Source: Saccharothrix sp. NRRL B-16348 (GTDB taxonomy: Bacteria; Actinomycetota; Actinomycetes; Mycobacteriales; Pseudonocardiaceae). From it: a stretch of DNA of 64,000 bases. The DNA lies in the NCBI RefSeq assembly GCF_001280085.1, contig NZ_LGED01000114.1:121811-185810 (forward strand). The letters are read 5' to 3'. Position numbers and translations under genes: made by a program. The notes under the pieces were generated by a model that saw nothing but the letters and a program-made list of their open reading frames with translations, had not been told where the DNA came from and did not search any database. Every line of letters starts with the position of its first letter. Positions within the stretch are counted from its first letter, which is position 1. This document shows, one piece after another, positions 1 through 7,470 of this stretch.

Positions 1-1
1 C

Positions 2-865
2 TACAGCCGACGCGCGGCCGACGAACTGGGGCTGCGCCAGCCCGCCGGGTGGGCCTGCGAGACCGTGGACGAGCTGCGCGAGGCGTTCGACCGGGCACGC
101 GCGCTGGTCGCCGAAGGCCGCAAGGTCGTGGTGAAGGAGGCGTTGGGCGTCTCCGGCAAGGGCATCGCGGTGCTGGAGAGCGAACGCCGGATGGACCGGC
201 TGCTCGGCATGGTCGCCAAGCAGGTGGAGAAGTCCGGGCAGCCGCGGCTCGCGTTCGTGGTCGAGGAGTGGGTCGCCAAGCGCGCCGACCTCAACTACCA
301 GTTCACCGTGGCCCGCGACGGCGACGTGCGGTTCGACTTCGTCAAGGAGCTGCACACCGAAGGCGGCGTCCACAAAGGACACCGGATGCCCGCCAGGCTC
401 ACCGCCGGCCAGGTCGCCGAACTCGCCGAGACCGCGCACCGGCTGGGTAAGAAGCTCGCCGCGGACGGCTACTTCGGTGTGGTCGGCGTGGACGCGATGG
501 TCGACCCCGACGACGGCCTCTACCCCGTCGTCGAGATCAACGCCCGCAACAACATGTCCACCTACCAGGCACGCGTGCAGGAGCGGTTCGTCGGCCCCGG
601 GCAGATCGCGCTGGCCAGGCACTACCCCGTGCGGCTGCACCGCAGGCTGCCGTTCGCCGAGGTCCGCGACCTGCTGCGCGGCCTGCTGCTCGACCGGGCC
701 GGCGGCACCGGCCTGCTGGTCAACAACTTCGCCACGGTCAACGCGGGCCACCGCGCCGACTCGGCGTTCGACGGGCGGCTCTACGGCCTGCTCGTCGCGT
801 CGTCGGACGACGAGCTGCGCGGCCTGGACGACGACATCACCGCCCGATTGGAGGCGCGACCGTGA
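2..865 (+). CDS. ATP-grasp carboxylate-amine/thiol ligase, BtrJ-like (5' partial)
   Basis: The gene enters from the left edge, so its start is not visible; 287 residues remain. The ATP-grasp fold is shown by the lysine/glycine-rich motif VVKEALGVSGKG and the metal-binding C-terminal motif VVEINARNNMSTY. The next genes are a DAP-decarboxylase-like PLP enzyme and a free acyl carrier protein. This trio matches butirosin biosynthesis, where BtrJ uses ATP to load L-glutamate on the carrier protein BtrI and BtrK decarboxylates it. By analogy this enzyme probably acylates the ACP at 2160-2432 with an amino acid through a side-chain or alpha carboxylate. Its stop overlaps the next start (GTGA). The substrate is inference; another ATP-grasp amide ligase is the main alternative. 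Confidence 0.8.
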   Translation, partial: YSRRAADELGLRQPAGWACETVDELREAFDRARALVAEGRKVVVKEALGVSGKGIAVLESERRMDRLLGMVAKQVEKSGQPRLAFVVEEWVAKRADLNYQFTVARDGDVRFDFVKELHTEGGVHKGHRMPARLTAGQVAELAETAHRLGKKLAADGYFGVVGVDAMVDPDDGLYPVVEINARNNMSTYQARVQERFVGPGQIALARHYPVRLHRRLPFAEVRDLLRGLLLDRAGGTGLLVNNFATVNAGHRADSAFDGRLYGLLVASSDDELRGLDDDITARLEARP

Positions 866-2163
866 GCGCTGAGTTCGAGGTACAGGGCATCGGGATCACC
901 GAGATCGCCGAACGGTACGGCACACCGCTGTACCTGTACGACGGCGACGAGCTGGAGTCCCGGGTGGACGGCCTCAAGGAGCTGATGCACCCGCGGCTGG
1001 AGTTCTTCTTCTCCCTCAAGTCGAACCCCAACATCGGCGTGCTGTCCGTGCTGCACTCCCGCGGCGCGCGGGCCGAGGTGTCGTCGATGGCCGAGCTGGT
1101 CACCGCGCGCCGCGCCGGCGTCGACCCGGCCGACATCATCTTCCTCGGGCCGGGCAAGAGCGCCGACGAGCTGGCCGCCTGCCTGGACGAGGGCGTCTAC
1201 GCGATCGTGTGCGAGTCGTTCGGCGAACTGGCGCTGATCGACGAGTTCGCCGCGCTGCGCGGGATGCGTGCGCCGGTCGCGCTGCGGGTCAACCCCAGCT
1301 TCTCGGTCAAGGGCTCCGGCCTGACCATGGGTGGCAAGCCGCGCCAGTTCGGCATCGACGAGTCGCAGCTGTTCGCGTCCGACGACCTCGTGGCACGGCA
1401 CCCGAACGTCCGGTTCATGGGCGTGCAGGTCTACATGGGCACCCGCATCCTGTCCGAGGAGGCGGTCGCCGAGAACACCGAGCGGATCTTCGAGCTGGCC
1501 GACCGGCTGGCCGACCACCTCGGCATCGCGCTGGAGCTGGTCGACATCGGCGGCGGCCTCGGCGTGGCCTACTTCGACGGCGAACGCGACCTCGACCTCG
1601 CCCTGCTCGCCGCCCGCGTCAACCCGGTCATCGACGGGTTCGCCGACCGGCACCCCGGCACGCGGCTGGTGATGGAACTCGGCCGCTACCTCACCGCCAC
1701 GTCCGGCACGTACGTCGTGCGCGTGCGGTACGTGAAGGAGTCGATGGGGGAGCGGTTCGCGGTCGCCGACGGCGGCACCAACCACCACATGGCCGCGGTG
1801 GGCATCGGGTCGTTCGTCAAGCGGAACTTCCCCATGCGGGTGCTCAACCGGATCGACGAGCCCGCCACCGAGAGCTGGCACGTCACCGGACCGCTGTGCA
1901 CCCCCAACGACACCCTCGGCAAGAAGGTCGAGCTGCCGCCCGTGCGGCCCGGCGACCTCGTCGGCGTGCTGCGCTCCGGCGCCTACGGCCCGACCGCCTC
2001 GCCGGTGCTGTTCCTCAGCCACGGCTACCCGGCGGAAGTGCTCGTCCACGGCGGACGCGCGCACCTGGTGCGCACCCGTGACGACACCGAGGACCTGCTG
2101 CGCCACCAACACCTCCCCGATCGCGCCGCCGCCACGGCTCTCACCGAAGGAACCGCATCATGA
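862..2163 (+). CDS. PLP-dependent decarboxylase, DAP/ornithine decarboxylase fold type III, BtrK-like
   Basis: 433 residues, the usual length for LysA-type decarboxylases. The N-terminal alanine-racemase-like barrel carries the PLP lysine in FFFSLKSNPN (Lys53). The glycine-rich phosphate-binding loop is DIGGGLGV, and the C-terminal half has the active-site motif GPLCTPNDTLG and a later SGAYG. The GTG start overlaps the ATP-grasp stop by four bases. In butirosin the homologous BtrK decarboxylates gamma-glutamyl-S-carrier protein to 4-aminobutyryl-S-ACP. Here the adjacent ACP suggests the same carrier-bound decarboxylation rather than lysine biosynthesis. Free diaminopimelate or ornithine decarboxylation cannot be excluded. 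Confidence 0.85.
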   Translation: MSAEFEVQGIGITEIAERYGTPLYLYDGDELESRVDGLKELMHPRLEFFFSLKSNPNIGVLSVLHSRGARAEVSSMAELVTARRAGVDPADIIFLGPGKSADELAACLDEGVYAIVCESFGELALIDEFAALRGMRAPVALRVNPSFSVKGSGLTMGGKPRQFGIDESQLFASDDLVARHPNVRFMGVQVYMGTRILSEEAVAENTERIFELADRLADHLGIALELVDIGGGLGVAYFDGERDLDLALLAARVNPVIDGFADRHPGTRLVMELGRYLTATSGTYVVRVRYVKESMGERFAVADGGTNHHMAAVGIGSFVKRNFPMRVLNRIDEPATESWHVTGPLCTPNDTLGKKVELPPVRPGDLVGVLRSGAYGPTASPVLFLSHGYPAEVLVHGGRAHLVRTRDDTEDLLRHQHLPDRAAATALTEGTAS

Positions 2164-2432
2164 GCGAATCCACCACCGTCGCCTCGCGCGAGCGGATCGT
2201 CGGCGCCATCACCGCCGTCCTGGCCCAGGTGCTGGACTACGAGCTGCCGGACCTGACCGAGCAGTCCCGGCTGTTCGACGAACTCGGCCTCGACTCGACC
2301 GGCGTCTTCGAGCTGCTGATGCAGCTGGAGGAGGCGCTGGAGGTCGAGTTCGACACCGACAACCTGGAGATGGCGCACTTCGAGACGGTCCGCTCGCTGG
2401 CCGACTTCGTCGCCGCGGAAATGGACCGCTAG
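2160..2432 (+). CDS. Stand-alone acyl/peptidyl carrier protein, BtrI-like
   Basis: 90 residues with a canonical phosphopantetheine site LGLDSTGVFELL; Ser46 is the modified residue. It starts with ATG overlapping the decarboxylase stop (ATGA), so it is translationally coupled. The position between an ATP-grasp/decarboxylase pair and acyl-CoA-dehydrogenase-type enzymes suggests it carries the acyl or aminoacyl intermediate while those enzymes work on it. The NRPS further right begins with a condensation domain and no loading module, so this ACP is a plausible donor of the starter acyl group. That handover is inference. Confidence 0.85.
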   Translation: MSESTTVASRERIVGAITAVLAQVLDYELPDLTEQSRLFDELGLDSTGVFELLMQLEEALEVEFDTDNLEMAHFETVRSLADFVAAEMDR

Positions 2433-2434
2433 CC

Positions 2435-3259
2435 GTGTACCGGACCTCCGCGCCCACGCTGTCGCGGTCGTCGGGTGTGCGGACGCTGGGGCTGGCGCGG
2501 GTCGTGCGGACCCGCGTCACCCCCGACCGCACGTTGGACGACGAGTTCTCGTTGCGCCACTTCACCGACCTCACGTCCCTCTACGGGGTCGCCGTGCGGC
2601 CGGACGTGCTCACCTCGCCGGGCACGACGTTCACCGCGTTGACCCGATCGCTGCACGCCGGGCTGGAGCCGTTGGGGCCGGTGGACCTGGCGATCGTCGC
2701 CCACGCGACCCCGGACCTGGACTGCCGGCTGGCCGCGGCGACGTACCTGGCGGAGGCCGTGCCCGGTGCGCCGCTGTCGTTCTCGGTGTCCGACGTCGGC
2801 CGGTGCGCGCCGTTCACGGCGTTGCGGATCGCCACGGATTACGCGGCGCGGCACGGGTTCTCGCGTGCGCTGGTGGTGATCGCCGACCAGTCGACGTTGC
2901 CGTACGACGTGGACGACCGGCCGGCCGGTGACGCCGGGGTGGCGTTGCTGCTGGAGCCCGGTGGGGCGCCGTTGTCGCTGGTGCACACGCCCGGGGTCGC
3001 CGTCGCCGAGCTGCCGGACGCCGTCGCCTCCGGGCTGGCGTCGTTGGTGGGTTCGGACGAGCGGGTGGCCGTGGTCGCGGGCGCGGGGATCGACCCGGAA
3101 CTGGTGCGGCACGGCGGGACGGTGCGGTCCGCGCCGGCCGGGTACCCGTGCACGTCGCTGTGGGAAGGGCTGGCCGAGTCGCTCGGGCGCGTGGTGCTCG
3201 TTGAGCACGACGTGGTGACCGGTGACCTGGGCATGGCCGTGGTGGGGGAGGCCCGGTGA
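2435..3259 (+). CDS. Thiolase-fold protein, ketoacyl-ACP synthase III-like
   Basis: 274 residues from a GTG two bases after the ACP stop. The pattern DLAIVAHATPDL followed by SVSDVGRCAPFTALRIATDY and then RALVVIADQ matches the thiolase/KAS III fold. The cysteine in VGRCAPFTAL sits where the nucleophile is expected. It is shorter than a typical KAS III (about 320-330 residues) and I do not see clear matches to the downstream catalytic His and Asn segments. It may therefore be a diverged acyltransferase or a partner subunit rather than a condensing enzyme. It ends in a GTGA overlap with the next gene and belongs to the carrier-protein operon. Confidence 0.6.
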   Translation: MYRTSAPTLSRSSGVRTLGLARVVRTRVTPDRTLDDEFSLRHFTDLTSLYGVAVRPDVLTSPGTTFTALTRSLHAGLEPLGPVDLAIVAHATPDLDCRLAAATYLAEAVPGAPLSFSVSDVGRCAPFTALRIATDYAARHGFSRALVVIADQSTLPYDVDDRPAGDAGVALLLEPGGAPLSLVHTPGVAVAELPDAVASGLASLVGSDERVAVVAGAGIDPELVRHGGTVRSAPAGYPCTSLWEGLAESLGRVVLVEHDVVTGDLGMAVVGEAR

Positions 3260-4314
3260 CGACGTCGGTGCGGTTGGGCGCCGCGGCTCTCTCGCGCTGC
3301 CACCTGGCGGCGCGGGAGGAGGGGTTGGCGCCCGCGTTGACGGTGTTGGGTTCGCTGGTGACGCCGGGGCTGCTGCCGTGCGGGCCGGGTGGGCACGCGG
3401 TCGTGCCGCAGGAGGTCGCGGCGTCGGCGGACCGGGTGTGGGTGGACGGCGTCGTGGTGGACCGGAGTGGCCTGGACGAGTCCACTGTGGATACGATGGA
3501 CCTGCCTGGTGGGGCGGTCGTGCTGCTGCGGGTGCTGGGTACACGATCGGGTGAAGATGGCCCGAAAATGTACGGAAACAGTGTTCTCGTACCTCGGTTG
3601 AGAGCAGCGGACCCCGAGACCGACCCAGCTACGTTCGACCCCGGTACGTCCGACCAGCGAGCGGCGAGGGCCCTGGGCCTGGTGTGGCTGCGGCTGGGGC
3701 TGTCGGAGGCGTTGCGCGAGACGTGCATGCGCTACCTGAACGGCAGGCGTACCGGCAACACCACGCTGCTGCAGCAGCAGATGGTGAAGTCGACCGTCGC
3801 CGACGGCCTGATCGAGCACCTGGAGGTGCGCGCGGTCCTGACGGGCGTGGACGCGGGCGAGCTGCCGGGCGTGATCCTGGCCCACCTGCACGCCCGGATC
3901 ACCGCGGCCGACCGGTGGCTGGTGAACCTGCTCGGCGCGAGCGGGTACCTGGTCGGCGGCCCGGGGCAGGTGGCCCACCTGTCGGAGCTGCTGGCGGAGG
4001 CCTACGTGCCCGCCCCGACCACCGACCCCGCCTGGGACGCACCCGCACCCGAGTCGGGCGCGCGTGCCGCCACCCCCGTGACTCCGGACGCGCGTGCCAC
4101 CTCGAACGGGTCCGCCGACGCCGGGTCCGCTCGTGCCGGGTCGGCCGACGCCGGCGGTGGCGGCGCGGCAGGTCAGGCTGGGGCCGGGCTTGCCGATGGC
4201 AGTGCGGTCGGTGGCAGCGCGGTCGGCGGGTCGGTCGGTGGCGGGTTGGCAGGTGGCGGGGCGGGCGGTGCCGAGGACGTCGGTGGTGTGCGGTTCCGGA
4301 GGGGGGAGTCGTGA
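3256..4314 (+). CDS. Acyl-CoA-dehydrogenase C-terminal-like protein with Gly/Ala-rich tail
   Basis: 352 residues. Residues of about 150-255 resemble the C-terminal helical bundle of acyl-CoA dehydrogenases (ALRETCMRYLNGRR, then VKSTVADGLIEHLEVRA, then LLGASGYL). The N-terminal 110 residues match nothing I recognise, and I see no full flavin-binding beta domain. The last 90 or so residues are a low-complexity Gly/Ala/Ser/Val tail. It overlaps the genes on both sides by four bases (GTGA), which argues for a real gene in the same operon. It may form a heteromer with the full acyl-CoA dehydrogenase that follows, supplying a non-catalytic half. The function is unproven. Confidence 0.5.
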   Translation: MTTSVRLGAAALSRCHLAAREEGLAPALTVLGSLVTPGLLPCGPGGHAVVPQEVAASADRVWVDGVVVDRSGLDESTVDTMDLPGGAVVLLRVLGTRSGEDGPKMYGNSVLVPRLRAADPETDPATFDPGTSDQRAARALGLVWLRLGLSEALRETCMRYLNGRRTGNTTLLQQQMVKSTVADGLIEHLEVRAVLTGVDAGELPGVILAHLHARITAADRWLVNLLGASGYLVGGPGQVAHLSELLAEAYVPAPTTDPAWDAPAPESGARAATPVTPDARATSNGSADAGSARAGSADAGGGGAAGQAGAGLADGSAVGGSAVGGSVGGGLAGGGAGGAEDVGGVRFRRGES

Positions 4315-5498
4315 GCGGGTTGGATGCGCGGCTCGTCGCGTTGCGGGACCAGGTGCGCGAGTGGGGTGCGGATTTTCGGCGCCTCGGGCTCGCGCTCGAC
4401 CGCGACCCCGAGCTCATCCGCGCGCACTTCGACCTCCCCGCGGTCCGCTACCTGTCGACCATGGGCATCCCGCCGGAGTACGGGAACGTCCCGATCCCCA
4501 TCGCGGGCAACCGGTTCTACGGCACGCTCGCCCTCGAACGGGCGATCATCATGGAGGAGTTGGCCTGCGCCGACGTCGGCATGCTGGTCGCCTCGCCCGG
4601 GCCGCTGCTGGCCGGCGTCCTGGTCGACCTGCTCGCCGACGACGAGCAGAAGGAGTGGTTCTACGGGCGGATGCTCGCCGAGCCGCTGTGGACGTTCTTC
4701 GCGCTCACCGAGCCGGATCGCGGCTCGGACGCGGGCGGGCTGACGTCGACGTTGACCCCGGTCGACGGTGGCGCGGTCCTCTCCGGCGAGAAGCGGTACG
4801 TCGGCAACGCCTGCCGGGCGCAGCTCGGGGTCGTGTTCGCCCGCGTCGGCTCCGGACCGCTCGGCATCAACGCGGTGCTGGTGGAGACGCCGACGCCCGG
4901 GTTCTCGGCGACCGCGCTGGAGACCATCGGCCTGCGCGGCGCGCGGATCAGCGCGATCACGCTGGACGACGTGCACGTGCCCGCGTCCCGCTTCGTCGGA
5001 CGGCACCTCTCCCCGTCACGGCGCGGCATGTGGGCGTTCGTGCAGACGTTCAACCTGCTCCGGCCGGGTGTCGCGGCGATCGCGCTCGGCATCGCGCGGG
5101 CGGCGCACGAGTACGTCCGCGACAACCGCACGACGTTGCGCCGCGACGAACGGGACCGGCTCGACGAGCTGGGCAGGCGGATCACGGCGGCACGCGCGCT
5201 CGTGCACCTGGCGGCACGGGCGGTCGACGCCCGGACGTCCGACGGCTACCTGGCGTCCGCGGCCAAGACCCGCGCGTCCCAGCTCGCGCTCGACGCCACC
5301 CGCGCCGCCTGCGAGTTCTTCGGCGTCGGCGCCCGCTTCGACCACCCGCAGCTGGACAAGCTGGTCCGCGACGCCCGCGGCCTGGAGTTCATCGAGGGCA
5401 CGTCGAACATGCAGAAGCTGAACCTGTTCCAGGGCCTGTTCACCGGGAAGCTGGACCGGGACGACCCGTTCCGGGTGGGCGTCGGCTCACCGCGCTGA
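4311..5498 (+). CDS. Acyl-CoA dehydrogenase family protein
   Basis: 395 residues from a GTG overlapping the previous stop. Family landmarks in order: an N-terminal helical part with MEELACADVGM, the flavin-contacting stretch FFALTEPDRGSDAGGL, a beta domain with GEKRYVGNA, and the C-terminal motif FIEGTSNMQKLNLFQGLFTGK. In this setting it probably dehydrogenates an acyl group on the neighbouring ACP, giving an alpha,beta-unsaturated or otherwise oxidised starter unit. Action on a free acyl-CoA is the alternative. The last 59 bases overlap the convergent reverse-strand kinase gene. Confidence 0.85.
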   Translation: MSGLDARLVALRDQVREWGADFRRLGLALDRDPELIRAHFDLPAVRYLSTMGIPPEYGNVPIPIAGNRFYGTLALERAIIMEELACADVGMLVASPGPLLAGVLVDLLADDEQKEWFYGRMLAEPLWTFFALTEPDRGSDAGGLTSTLTPVDGGAVLSGEKRYVGNACRAQLGVVFARVGSGPLGINAVLVETPTPGFSATALETIGLRGARISAITLDDVHVPASRFVGRHLSPSRRGMWAFVQTFNLLRPGVAAIALGIARAAHEYVRDNRTTLRRDERDRLDELGRRITAARALVHLAARAVDARTSDGYLASAAKTRASQLALDATRAACEFFGVGARFDHPQLDKLVRDARGLEFIEGTSNMQKLNLFQGLFTGKLDRDDPFRVGVGSPR

Positions 5499-6012
5499 AC
5501 CCGGCCAGCCACCGCGCCACCCCGGCGGCCGACCGCAGCCGCACCCAGGGCACCCCGGCCAGCGCCAACCGGCCGGGGTACTCGGTGCGGTGCCTCTTGT
5601 GCGCCCGCACCGCCCACAGGATCAGCGAGTCGGAGCCGACCAGCGCGTCGAGCCGTTCCCGGTTGCCGTTCCACAGCACGGTCCGGCGCGCGATCCGGAC
5701 CGTGCTGCGGCGCAGCAGTCGCGGCACGACGACCCACAACGGCAGGTCGAGCCACACGATCAGGTCGGCCCGGTGCCACAGCACGTCCGCGGTCAGGTCG
5801 ATGTAGTTGCCGTCGACGACCCACGCCGGCCCTTCGGTGGCCGCCGCGAGCCGCGCCCGGAACTCCTCGGCCGGCGGCGGAGTCCAGTCCGGGCCGTGCT
5901 GGATCGCGTCCAGTTCGACGTGCGGCCCGTCGACCACGCGGGCCAGTTCACGCGCCAACGTCGACTTGCCCGCTCCGCTCACGCCGAGCACCACGATCCG
6001 CCGCGAGGACAT
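5440..6012 (-). CDS. P-loop kinase / topology-modulation-like NTPase, copy 1
   Basis: 190 residues. The Walker A motif GVSGAGKSTLA lies near the N terminus (MSSRRIVVLGVSGAGKST), followed by HVELDAIQHGPDW and an arginine-rich helix, as in small adenylate-kinase-like proteins annotated as DNA topology modulation protein FlaR. The ATG at 6012 was chosen because it directly precedes the conserved start. The open frame continues upstream towards copy 2 without a stop, but that part is the untranslated-looking linker. It is a close duplicate of the gene at 6075-6626. The C-terminal extension after FSAVSRR overlaps the acyl-CoA dehydrogenase 3' end. The substrate is unknown. Confidence 0.75.
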   Translation of the reverse strand: MSSRRIVVLGVSGAGKSTLARELARVVDGPHVELDAIQHGPDWTPPPAEEFRARLAAATEGPAWVVDGNYIDLTADVLWHRADLIVWLDLPLWVVVPRLLRRSTVRIARRTVLWNGNRERLDALVGSDSLILWAVRAHKRHRTEYPGRLALAGVPWVRLRSAAGVARWLAGFSAVSRRPPGTGRPGPASR

Positions 6013-6640
6013 GCGCCAAGCGTCCCAGCGGAACGGCCGGGCGTCGCCCTGTTTTAGCCCCGTCGCCCGAGGGGTCACCGGGCAGCCGGACCGTGACGGC
6101 TCGCCGCGCTGAACCCGGCCAGCCAGCGCGCCACCCCGGCGGCCGACCGCAGCCGCACCCAGGGCACCCCGACCAGCGCCAACCGGCCGGGGTACTCGGC
6201 GAGGTGCCGGCGGCGCGCCCGCACCGCCCAGGCCACCACCGAGTCCCGGCCGACCAGGAAGTCCAGCCGTTCCCGGTTGCCGTTCCACAGCACGGTCCGG
6301 CGCGCGATCCGGACCGCGCTGCGGCGCAGCAGACGCGGCACGACCACCCACAGCGGCAGGTCCAGCCACACGATCAGGTCGGCCCGGTGCCACAGCACGT
6401 CCGCGGTCAGCTTGGCGAGGTTGCCGTCGACCACCCAAACAGGCCCTTCGGTGGCCGACGCGAGCTGAGCCCGGAACTCGTCGTCCGGCGGCGTGGTCCA
6501 GTCCGGGCCGTGCTGGATCGCGTCCAGTTCGACGTGCGGTCCGTCGACCACGCGGGCCAGTTCGCGCGCCAACGTCGACTTGCCCGCTCCGCTCACGCCG
6601 AGCACCACGATCCGCCGCGGGGTCATGCGCCAAGGTTCCC
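5490..6640. repeat. Tandem duplication, unit about 0.61 kb, spanning both P-loop kinase genes
   Basis: The stretch beginning ctgaacccggccagccacc near 5496 recurs near 6110 as ctgaacccggccagccagc. The two copies stay aligned through the whole coding region to the start codons at 6012 and 6626, an offset of about 614 bases. Differences are scattered single-base changes. Confidence 0.8.
6075..6626 (-). CDS. P-loop kinase / topology-modulation-like NTPase, copy 2
   Basis: 183 residues, near-identical to copy 1 through the Walker A (GVSGAGKSTLA), the HVELDAIQHGPDW segment and the C-terminal RSAAGVARWLAGF segment. The middle diverges slightly (FLVGRDSVVAWAV here, ALVGSDSLILWAV in copy 1). ATG 6626 aligns with the start of copy 1; an upstream in-frame TTG at 6650 is possible. 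The two genes are head-to-tail, which marks a recent tandem duplication. No link to the flanking peptide cluster is evident. Confidence 0.75.
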   Translation of the reverse strand: MTPRRIVVLGVSGAGKSTLARELARVVDGPHVELDAIQHGPDWTTPPDDEFRAQLASATEGPVWVVDGNLAKLTADVLWHRADLIVWLDLPLWVVVPRLLRRSAVRIARRTVLWNGNRERLDFLVGRDSVVAWAVRARRRHLAEYPGRLALVGVPWVRLRSAAGVARWLAGFSAASRHGPAAR

Positions 6641-6672
6641 ACGCGAGCAAGGTCGCGACGTCGGGGAGGGAG

Positions 6673-7470
6673 TCAGCCGGCCGGCACCAGGGCGAGCAGG
6701 CCGAACTCGAACCCGGAGATGCCGCGCACCCCGATCCCGCTCACCTCCGCGACGCGCAGCGGCACGGCGGACCTGCGCGGAGACTCCCTGCCCAGCTGGT
6801 AGTTCAGGTTGTCGCCCCACCCCCACAGCGAGCCGTCCGAGGTGAGCGCGTAGCCGTTGTGCGCCTCGCCGGACGCGATGGCGACCACGCCGGTCAGACC
6901 CGACACGGGGGTGGGCGTGCGGACGTGCTCGGTGTTGGTCGAGCCGTTGCCGATCTGGCCGTTCAGGTTGCTGCCCCACGCGACGACCGTCCCGTCGGCC
7001 TTGCGCGCGTAGCGGTTGGCGTTGCTGCCGTTGATCTCCACGACGTCGGTCAGCCCCGGCACCTGGAGGGCGACCAGGCTCCGCACCTGGTTGTCCGTCG
7101 TGCCGTTGCCGAGCAGGCCGTAGTGGTTGGCGCCCCACACCCAGGCCGTGCCGTCGGCCTTGAGGGCGAAGCCCTCGTCGGTCACGGCGACCGCGTCGGT
7201 CATGCCGACGACCTGCACGGGCACGTTCGACTGGCACGTGGCCGGCACGGTCCGGTCGCACATCACGCCGTTGCCGAGGTTGCCGTAGGTGTTGTCGCCC
7301 CACGACCAGACGGTGCCGTCGGACTTGACCGCGTAGCCGTTGTCGTCACCGGAAGCGATGGCGACGACGCCGGTCAGCCCGGCGACCCGGACCGGGGTGG
7401 TGAAGAAGTCGACTCCGTGGTCGACGCCGTCACCGATCTGGCCGTAGGCGGTGCGGCCCCACGACCACAC
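6673..7470 (-). CDS. RCC1-type beta-propeller, C-terminal part (blades 3-7), copy A
   Basis: 265 residues from an internal GTG. Five successive RCC1 blades are visible, each with a GTVWSWG-type core and a GxLGNG-type turn, ending GLLALVPAG. Together with the two blades at the end of the frame at 7430-8929 this makes exactly seven, the normal number for an RCC1 propeller. The two parts were therefore one gene that is now split by a one-base (+1) frame change around 7505-7520. Without a frameshift this segment would have no signal peptide and no initiation site of its own that I can support. Confidence 0.6.
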   Translation of the reverse strand: MWSWGRTAYGQIGDGVDHGVDFFTTPVRVAGLTGVVAIASGDDNGYAVKSDGTVWSWGDNTYGNLGNGVMCDRTVPATCQSNVPVQVVGMTDAVAVTDEGFALKADGTAWVWGANHYGLLGNGTTDNQVRSLVALQVPGLTDVVEINGSNANRYARKADGTVVAWGSNLNGQIGNGSTNTEHVRTPTPVSGLTGVVAIASGEAHNGYALTSDGSLWGWGDNLNYQLGRESPRRSAVPLRVAEVSGIGVRGISGFEFGLLALVPAG

